Assembly (NCBI GenBank): GCA_016271365.2
Contig: CM028132.1
Coordinates: 586,961,001-587,025,000, forward strand
Length of the DNA: 64,000 bases
From: Neoceratodus forsteri
Taxonomy: Eukaryota > Chordata > Ceratodontiformes > Ceratodontidae
Reading direction: 5' to 3'
Positions 56,441-64,000 of this stretch are shown piece after piece (the first letter of the stretch is position 1; the number at the start of each line of letters is the position of its first letter). The notes below the pieces were generated by a model. The model ran no database searches. It was not told the DNA's origin and saw nothing but the letters and a program-made list of their open reading frames with translations. Made by a program: the position numbers and the translations under genes.

Positions 56441-57497
56441 AGAAACATAGAAACATAGACTTTGACAGCAGATAAGGACCACATGGCCCACCCAGTCTGC
56501 CCATTTCCCTACCTATTGGATAAGCTGCAGATTCTAGTTAACCAACAGCCTACTTCCTGCAACCCCCCACTATAATTGCCTTATGTCTGTCCCATGCATG
56601 TTTGAATTCCCCCACTGTTTTAGACCCCACAACCTCTCCAGGAAGGTGGTTCCCATGCGTCCACCACTCTCTCTGTGAAAAAATTTCCTCACATTACCTC
56701 TGAGCCATCCCGCCTCTAACTTTAAATTGTGCCCCCTTGTTCTTACACATCTTTTTCTGAAAGATGCTACCCTCCTGGACTTTGTTGATTCCCTTGAGGT
56801 ACTTAAAAGTTTCTAACATGTCCCCCTGTCCCTTCTTTCATCAAGGGTATACATATTAAGCTCTCTTAGTCTCTCTTCATATGGTTTCCGATGTAGACCC
56901 TGCACAATTTTAGTTGCCCTCCTCTGGACTTCTTCCATCTTGTCTATGTCCTTGCGTAGATGAGGTCTCCAAAACTGCACACAGTATTCCAGATGGGGTC
57001 TCACCAACTGTCTGCACACAGAGGGATAACCACTTCCCTTTTTCTACTTGTGATGCCCCTTCCTATTCATCCCAGCATCTCCCTGGCTCTCCTTACTGTC
57101 TTCTCACATTGCTTACCCACCTTTAGGTCATCTGATACGACTACACCCAGATTCCGTTCCATTATTGTTGTCGTAAGTACCTCCCCTGCTATTGTGTACT
57201 GTTCTCCTGGATTTTTATTTCCCAGGTGAATTACTTTGCACTTCTTTGCATTGAATCTAAGTTGCCATATGTCTGACCATTCCTCCAACCTTGCCAAGTC
57301 CCTTCTCATCCTTTCTAACCCCCCCCAATTGTGTATCAACTCTGTTACAGATCTTTGTGTCATCTGCAAAGAGGCATACCTTTCCTTCCAGTCCCTCTGC
57401 AATGTCACCTTTAAAGACGTTAAAGAGGACTGGACCAGTACTGAGCCCTGAGGTACTCCACTAGTAACTCCCCCGTTCTTCAGAATGTGTTCCATTC
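56441..57497 (-). mobile_element. CR1-F, reverse strand, 3' third
   Basis: On the minus strand, frame 57495-57067 carries [10 protein letters not shown] (block B). Block C is frameshifted, so FADD is not read in one frame ('YASLQMTQRSV', where +1 gives [16 protein letters not shown] codons). Then come WSDIWQLRFNAKKCKVIHLGNKNPGEQY and LGVVVSDDLKVGKQCEK. Frame 57019-56813 gives [13 protein letters not shown] and LDERRDRG. It ends at the CR1 terminus (complement of 'acatagaaacatagac'). Confidence 0.85.
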
Positions 57498-58359
57498 ACT
57501 ATTCACTACCTTTGAACAAGAATCAATCCACACAGAAAAACTGTTTTGTGTTTTAATTTCATTTATGAGTAAGCTGCATAGTTAAGTGGGGAGGGAACCC
57601 CAGAGGAACAGGTAACGTGGCACAGAATACCTTGTTTATCTCAGCTTATGTTATTGCTAGTAAAAAAACAAACAAACAAAAAAAAGTCAAGGCTCATTTT
57701 CAATTACATCCTAGTAGACAAGTTGCAGTCCAGTGACCACATAAAAATATGATATTCACTTACTAAGGCATACAACCAACTGCCAGATGTCTCTAATAGC
57801 TAAATTTCCAAGTTTTAGCAGGTTCTGAGGAAATGAATTTTTTTTAACACCGCTTGGGGGAAAAAACATTTTATCTGCCCTCAACTGTAAGACGCAAGGG
57901 CAGCAGAAACTGAATTCAGATGTTCTTGTAAAAAAAAATAAACACCACATGACCAACGTGTTGTATCTTTCACTTTTCCTTTTACACATCTGCCCTTGCG
58001 CAAAGAAAGCATGCTGGTATGATGATGAATTTTGAGAGGTGCGTCACTGTTGGTTCAGTGTATGACAGTCTGCCAAGGGGCTCAACAGTGTCAGACCAAT
58101 CATCAGACTGGCCAATCATGACACTCTTCCAAGTTCACTGGGCAGAAATTTCATGAAGTTCAAAGAGAGCTGCCAGAATCGTAGGGTGGCACCTTTCTTT
58201 GATCTGCATAACGTTGCCCAGCAAGCACAGCTGATTAGCGTCATGATCAGCCTGCTGTAATCTACCAACCCCCACATCATATAAACAATCCCTCCCACCC
58301 TCTAACAAGTATCCATCCCACCTCCCACTGCTTCCCCTCTTCCCTCTCAATTTTCCGAC
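57498..58359. other. No recognisable feature
   Basis: AT-rich to mixed sequence with a (CAAA)n patch near 57668. No gene. Confidence 0.3.
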
Positions 58360-58880
58360 ACTGGTGTGCCCAATCCCCGGTGTGGCTAGCACCTACCACC
58401 CCACCCATTTTTACCATGTGACACTAGGGAGCTCATCTCCAGTGCCACCAAACATAACACTGCCACTAGGGTGCTCAACACCCAGTGCTGGTACCAGAAA
58501 TAAGGAAACTGTCTCTCATCTATTTTCCTTACCTCTCCCTCCCTCGGCCGCACTCCTTGGAGGCACCCACAGCCCTGTCCCTCAAGTCCACCAGCCGCAC
58601 CGACTCCAAACTCAGGGCTTTACACCCCCTTGGCAGGGTTCCCAACCCCGACCGAGTCAGACTTTCAGTGGGCCACTGCTACCTAGCTGGGTGAGGAGCT
58701 CATGCGAGGCACCCTCCACCATTGTGCCATGGCCACGTCCATTTTCCTCAAGTTTTCTCCTGGAGCTGGGATGTGCAATGATGCAAACAGAAGTGAGCAC
58801 ACACGCATCCGTGCACGCTACCCTCCAGGCATCTGCCCCAACTCCTGTAAAGGTTAGACACTGGAATGCCCAATCCCTAG
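58360..58880 (+). other. GC-rich unclassified block
   Basis: Open frames result from GC content. The repeated phrase 'tg(c/t)cCAATCCCCgg' at both ends (58367, 58868) recalls the GC-rich tail of family R in reverse. Partial likeness to repeat E at 58790-58860. It is followed by a (TTTA)n patch. Confidence 0.35.
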
Positions 58881-59129
58881 TTTTTAATTTTTTATTTATT
58901 TATTTATATAATTATTCACACTGTGTATTGAAAAAAAAAAAAGTACATCAATACTTGGTGCCAGTCTCTTCCCCCACCCCAAACTTACCTACCAGGGGTT
59001 TAATGTTATAATTCTCTATGGACTGGAGAACTGAGGAAATCAGATATGTGGTTCAATGCATTTCAATGAGTTTTGAACTTGTGCTCATAAAAAGGTAATT
59101 TATTTTTTTTTGGCGCTGCAGCCACCCGC

Positions 59130-59600
59130 TGGGATCCACCTCAGTCATGGACCACCAGGATCTTACCTCCTACATTGCCTGCGCTCTTCCCAGCACCCCT
59201 GGCCCCCCAGGGGGGTGGCGCCGCAGTACCTCTCCCCAATGTGCCACCATCCTAGGTACTATCTGAGAGCCGCTAGGGAGGCTGACTGAAGCCAGAGGTG
59301 CAGCTTCATGGAGGCGGGCCGGCTGCAGTTTTTCCCCATGCAGGATGTGCAGTGATGGCCCAGCGTCCACCCCGCAACATACTGCTTGCCGGAGCTCCGT
59401 ACACCCGGCCTCCGCTGGGTGTCCGTAGTGCACCAGACACCTCCCGCCCCCAGAGAAGGAGAGCAGTCGCGGGACGCTCAATCCTTCTCCCCCAGCTGGC
59501 CCTTCAGATGTCCAGATCAGTTCCCGAATCAAGGTTGTCAGTGCCACAGGTTGGCATTCTGCCCCAGCGCTATCGGGCTGGCTTTTTTTTGATATATATA
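59130..59600 (+). repeat. Repeat E, copy 2 (GC-rich, unclassified)
   Basis: Counterpart of 44775-45200 in the same orientation. It is more GC-rich with CpGs retained, so perhaps younger. The 101-codon plus frame and 169-codon minus frame across it are not shared with copy 1, which argues against coding. Confidence 0.5.
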
Positions 59601-59619
59601 TAAATATCCCCAACCCGTT

Positions 59620-59646
59620 GCACACACACACACACACACACACACA
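59620..59646. repeat. (CA)n microsatellite
   Basis: Pure CA run joining repeat E to a diverged family R array. Confidence 0.95.
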
Positions 59647-59649
59647 CTT

Positions 59650-60390
59650 ACTTTCAACATGGACTTTTTGGGACCCCACCTCATGAACAAGGACGGTGAG
59701 ATTATTTTAATCTATCCTGAAAGGTGATTTTTGTGGTTGCTGCGTGAAATCACCTTTCAGGTGGGATTTGAGAATGTTCTCTGCCCTTTTACATAAGGTG
59801 GGGTCATAAGAAGGCTATGTTTAAAATCTGGCATGAAAAAACAAAGTTATGAGCTTACTTTGAAAAACGCACACTTCTAACTTTGGTAATTTTCTATATT
59901 TTGACCCAAAATTTTCAACCTGAACATGACAGCTGTCATTTTTCCAAGTCCTGGCCAAAATGTTGCACTTGTGACATGAAATGATGCTTCAGACTCTATT
60001 TCATAAATTACAACAATCATGTTCAGAAGGAGGGGTCACAAAATTACATGGTTGAAAATCTGGAGGCAAAATGTAAAAAATAAAAAAAATAAAAATAAAA
60101 ACACAACACATCAAGTTATGATGAAACACTGAACGGTTCCAATGTTTACTCATGCTGTGTTTGCAGTTTTTGGGCTGCTAATATTGAACAAATTCCTTGC
60201 ATTACCCCACCTCCAGCACATGAGGTGTCGTTTTTCAAATCCCCTCCAAACTATGTTTCCACAGTCACACTGCGAATCACCTTTCAGATGGGATTATAAA
60301 AATTCCACATGTCGTGGATCATAACTTCAGGTCATAAAAAGACTTTGACCCCAAATTTCCAACAATGTGGGAGCCCACGGAAAATTAGAT
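59650..60390 (+). repeat. Diverged family R units with hairpin
   Basis: 'tttcaacatggactttttgggaccccacctcatgaacaa' (59654) is the family R anchor; further anchors lie near 59915 and 60340. The perfect hairpin CCTGAAAGGTGATTT / AAATCACCTTTCAGG lies at 59716-59761. A lone half, AATCACCTTTCAGATGGGA, lies at about 60275. Head and tail of the family are absent. Confidence 0.65.
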
Positions 60391-60985
60391 ACTGACTCTC
60401 AGCTGGCCTATATTGGGCAAATACAATTTAAAAATGTGCCAAAGCAGGACACCACTGAAAAGGAGATACTTGCATCTCATCTGGTCTATCCTGGGTAAAT
60501 ATTTAGGGTAAAAAAAAAGTGTAAAAACAGGATCTCAAATGGTATATATGCTGCTCTATCCTGGGAAAAATACATTCTAAAAAGCAGGACCCCACTGACA
60601 ATGTACCTTGCCTTTTAGCTGGGCTCTACTGGGAAAATGCAATACAAAAATTGGTAAAAGGAGGGCCCCATTCAAAAAAAAAATATATATAAATATATAT
60701 ATTTATATATTGCATCTAGGCTGGGCTATCCTGGGTAAATACAGAACAAGCATGTGTGAAAGCAGGATCCCACTGAAAAGGTGATTCTGCATCTAAAATT
60801 ATTGGTCCTAGAAAATACATTATAAAAGCAGGGACAACAAACAAGATAGCCAGCTCACTTCTACTATCCTGGCTAAATGCAGTACAGAACTGTAAATTCA
60901 GGACCCCACTGCATATAACCTATTATACATCACCTGGTCTACCTTAGGTAAATATATAGTAAAAATGTATATAAGCGACACCCAG
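60390..60985 (+). repeat. Minisatellite, 60-100-bp units, about eight copies
   Basis: The phrase 'ctatcctgggtaaata' recurs near 60411, 60487, 60557, 60628, 60728, 60805, 60866 and 60940, each followed by 'gtgtaaaagcaggaccccactgaaaagg'. Copies are about 70-77 bases apart, except one stretched by an AT expansion (60680-60712). Confidence 0.85.
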
Positions 60986-60994
60986 TACATAACA

Positions 60995-61740
60995 TCTCAG
61001 CACAGGATCCAAAACAGCATGGTTTACAACAGGAAGGTCCTGTCAAACTAATCTCATAGATTTGACTGGGTAACCAGAGTGGTGGACCAAGGAGGTGCAG
61101 TTGAAGTCGCCTATCTTGACTTCAGCAAGCTTTCGATACTGTTCCACATAGAAGATTGATTACTAAGCTGGGTGGGTCAGAAGTTGGTCAACTGGGTGGC
61201 AAACTGGTTGGCAGGCAGAAAACAACAGTGGTGGTAAACGGTATACAGTCAGAAGAAATGCAAGTCACAAGTGGGGTACCTCAGGGATCAGTCCTGGGGC
61301 CAGTCCTCTTCAGCATCTTCATCAGTGACACTGCAGATGGGACTGGAGGGCAAGGTTTGCCTGTTTGCAGACGACACCAAGATCTGCAACAGAGTAGATG
61401 ATCCAGATGGGGTGGGCAGAACGACAAGAGATCTGGAAAAACTGGCAATGGGGGGTTATTGCAAAGAAGTGCATGATCATGCACATAGGGAAGGGAAACC
61501 CTGAAGCTATCTATAGGTTGGGAGAAGAGTTACTGGCAATCAAGGGAAGAAAGAGACTTGGGCGGCATCATCATCATCATCGACCTAAATCATCCAAACA
61601 GACCACTAAAGCAGTAGGTAAGGCTAGAGAGATGTTGGGGTGTATTAGCAGGGGTATCACAAGTTGTAAAGTAATGTACCTGGGAAACAAAAACCCATGG
61701 GAAGAGTACACAATGGGAGGGAGGGTAGTAACAAGACTGG
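60995..61740 (+). mobile_element. CR1-G, RT fragment with rearranged 3' part
   Basis: It starts in the QHG block, then '[14 protein letters not shown]' (block A, deletion-frameshifted), [34 protein letters not shown] (block B intact), and in the next frame [13 protein letters not shown] (FADD 61364-61375 intact). After 'KAREMLGCISRGITS' it jumps back to 'CKVMYLGNKNPWEEYTMGG', a segment that belongs before the LGVIISD block. No 3' UTR follows. Confidence 0.8.
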
Positions 61741-62325
61741 ACAACATGCGGTTTCCTGAAGCCGATCTGTCAGACGGCTTTTCTTTTTCTCATTTTGCTA
61801 TGTGCATTGCTTTTTTTTATTTAAAAACTAAAAGAAAATTGAGGGAATGCTTCTTTTGGGTGGGGGGTGTGTGTGTGTATGGGTGTGTGTGTGTGTGGTG
61901 GGGGGGTACTTCACTCAGCCGTTCGCTGGAAACTACAAGCACTTTCATTTTCAGGACTGAGAGAGAGTGAGCGCAGTGAACTGTCAGAGTTGTGGTATGA
62001 GAACAGACACAATACATAGATTAGCCCAGCTGACTAAGTAGTAAAAAGCATAGGGGGTCACTATGTATATGTTAGCGAGACAACAAAAATGCTATCACAG
62101 ATGGGGAGCTCTATGTCTCACTTAGTGAGAGAAAAAAAATGGCAGTGATTTTAATTTGAAACAAGGTGTTTCAGCCAATGAGAGAGGAGGATAGGCACAA
62201 TGACACATTACTGGGTTGGCATGGCTGGCACTTTTAATTTACAGGGCTCTCACTGTAGGTTAATGTACCCCATGCCAGCTAATCAGGTTTCTTTATTTTT
62301 AAGCCCATTTTCTAATAAAAAAATA
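61741..62325. other. Spacer with (GT)n
   Basis: (GT)-rich run at about 61867-61901. Otherwise unassigned. No gene. Confidence 0.4.
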
Positions 62326-62568
62326 ACATTGTATCTGATCTCACTCCTGATACTGGTGTTGTCGGTCAGAAGGGGCCACTAATTTACTGACTGTTTCAGC
62401 AGAGAAAAAGGGGATGAGGATGATAATAATAACGGCAGTAAAAACAATTTGTTTGGAATCCAACCACGCTCCTGCAAGCAGTGGAGCAGATTGGACAAAG
62501 TGGGAGGGGTGACAAAAGCTGAGAGGTTGGGCAAGTGGGAGAATGCCAGGGTTGGGAGTCTAATAATA
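62326..62568 (+). repeat. Family R flank segment
   Basis: 'ctcctgatactggtgttgtcggtcagaaggggccactaattt' and 'ttggaatccaaccacgctcctgcaagcagtggag..ccagggttgggagtctaataataaa' match 55430-55620 in the same order. Confidence 0.65.
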
Positions 62569-63825
62569 AACAAACATTTGTCAATGCCAAACTTTTGCTT
62601 GCTGGTATTAGCATTGGAAATGCAGGAGTTGGACAGATGCAAAGTAGGAACAGAAGTGAAGTATTGAACTTCACGCCAACCCCACCTCCAACCTGTAGAG
62701 ATGGACAGGCATTGGTGTATGTTTTTGGGTTGTCACCCATAACATTCACGCCATTTCACCTCACCCTACACGGCAGACACCGACAAGTGTTGAGGTGTGC
62801 CTTGGGGTGTTCGGCTTTACAGTCACCCCACTCCATAAGGACATATGCTGAAATGGGTGCAATATAGGAAAATGGGGGGATCTCTGGGGCCGAAGAATCC
62901 AAGGCACACCTCTATGGGCTGACTGGATGGGCCTTGCGGTCCTTATCTGCCATCAACGTCTATGTTTCTATGTTTCTATGCCTGTCACTGGCTGCAGGGT
63001 GGGGGTGGGTGGGGTAGAACGACATGAGCACTACAGTCGGCAATCAAGGCATACCCCTGATGCCTGTCAGTCTGTACAAGGTTGGACGTTATAGTTAGAA
63101 ACCCTAATGCCCCGGGTGTTTGTTGGTATTTGCATTAAAACATTTTAACATGGCCTTTTTGTGACCCCCACCTCATGATAGCATTTGGGGCCTCTTCTCA
63201 TGAACAGTGGCACTGTGAGTTTGTCAATGTGTCCCCAACTTTGAGTTCCCACAGTGACTGTGCCATTGTGCACCAGATGTACGAAAACACAGATCAGGCA
63301 GGATGTGAAGAATGGCAGCTGCACCACTCATAGGGAAGTGCGAAGAGATGGCAATGTTGAAAATCAGTAGTGAAAATAATAAAAATGATAGAACTTCCGA
63401 GCGTACGTGGAAACCGTGCAACATATGCGCATAACACAGTCATTTAGTGGAATTATTTCACCAAATTCTCAACATAGGCATTTTGTTACCTTTGCTCAGG
63501 AACACTGTCAGTATGATTTTCTTAATCTGTCCCAAACATTGATTTCTCACAGCAACCATGCTATTCTACGCCAGATGTGTAAATGCATGTTTCAGGCAGG
63601 ATGTAAAAAATGACAGCTGTACTGTTCATAAGGAGGTCTGGAAAAATGCCAGTGTTGGAAATCTGGAGTGAAAGTACTACAAATTTGCGAAGTTACAAGG
63701 GCGCGTGGAAACTGCACAATGCACACTTGTAACGCAGTTATTTTATGGACGCTTGTCATCAAATTTTCAACATAGGCATTTTAGGACCTCTACTCATGAA
63801 CAGTCACTGTGATTTTACATATGAG
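62569..63825 (+). repeat. Family R, copy D, 3' part cut off by a CR1
   Basis: Head as in copies A and C, about three tandem units (anchors near 63140, 63460 and 63757), then broken at about 63826 by a reverse-strand CR1-C-type 3' end. A 64-bp CR1 tail sits in the head at 62917-62980. Confidence 0.75.
62917..62980 (+). mobile_element. 64-bp CR1 3'-end insertion in family R copy D
   Basis: 'ggctgactggatgggccttgcggtccttatctgcc..' ending TCTATG TTTCTATG TTTCTATG. CTATG precedes and ends the insert. In copy C the flanks join directly ('cacaccttgatgcctgtcactgg'), giving the empty site. Confidence 0.85.
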
Positions 63826-64000
63826 CAAACATACGAACATATGAATCTGCCAGCAGAACAAAGATTGCAGCTGCCCCAGCCTCCTCCTTCTCAGTTCCTC
63901 CCCCGCTTGTCCCAGCCCCTGCCCCCCTGACTCTTCCTCTTACATTATCCCAGTCCCTCTTAAAGCTATTGACTGTCCTACATGTTACCACTGCCTCTGG
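63826..64000 (-). mobile_element. CR1-C-type 3' end, continues past the window
   Basis: AACATACGAACATATGAATC and 'tgccagcaga' match the terminus of CR1-C at 35278-35310. The CT-rich part that follows matches in composition and in 'ttgactgtcctacatgttaccactgcc' against 'tccactgttctactgcataccacttc'. Confidence 0.75.

Noticed and set aside
58364..59011. 215-codon plus-strand ORF
   Set aside because: Composition-driven, runs through (TTTA)n and poly(A), no domain seen.
59170..59679. 169-codon minus-strand ORF
   Set aside because: It runs from the (CA)n microsatellite through repeat E and is not preserved in repeat E copy 1.

Overview
This is vertebrate nuclear DNA and appears to be made almost wholly of transposable-element debris. 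I found no host gene exon, rRNA, tRNA gene or CRISPR that I can defend. The repeats are many CR1-type LINEs, L2-like LINEs, MIR/CORE-like tRNA SINEs sharing 3' tails with the L2-like LINEs, fold-back DNA elements flanked by TTAA (T2/Kolobok-like, as known from Xenopus), one clear solo LTR, and a large unclassified repeat family. This mix suggests a large sarcopterygian, non-amniote genome such as a lungfish or an amphibian. That is an inference from repeat content only.

Layout. 1-9.5 kb: SINEs, two TTAA fold-back elements (621-1281, 6831-7291), an L2-like endonuclease relic, a 60-bp tandem array and a possible LTR. 9.5-14.2 kb: a decayed LINE fragment split by a TTAA element (10001-10751) that carries a 350-bp palindrome, then copy A of the unclassified family, here called family R. 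14.4-24.1 kb: a nearly complete CR1 (CR1-A) with a tandemly duplicated leader, a TATA/CCAAT-like promoter, an SGNH-esterase ORF1 and an EN-RT ORF2. Its ORF1 is interrupted by a 4.5-kb L2-like LINE that carries a canonical 2A-like motif (GDIESNPGP). That LINE is flanked by 112-bp inverted copies of CR1 ORF1 sequence.

24-40 kb: RT relics, a 552-bp GC-rich insertion with perfect 16-bp target duplications, reverse copy B of family R split by an L2 3' end, and an L2-like LINE whose 41-bp 3' minisatellite was entered by a reverse-strand CR1 (CR1-C, 35.3-38.6 kb). 40-51.6 kb: the best-preserved CR1 (CR1-B), a SINE cluster, palindromes and a rearranged short CR1. 51.6-64 kb: family R copies C and D, a 1,525-bp solo LTR, two more CR1 fragments, a 70-77-bp minisatellite, and the 3' end of a CR1-C-type element at the window edge.

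The elements form a nested series that can be ordered in time: MITE into LINE, L2 into CR1, CR1 into the L2 minisatellite, L2 and CR1 into family R, and LTR at the edge of family R. Every ORF is damaged. The most interesting items are the 2A-bearing LINE, the paired-arm palindrome conserved in family R, and the inverted CR1 arms around the L2-like LINE. Letter names for elements (CR1-A to G, family R, repeat E) are mine.
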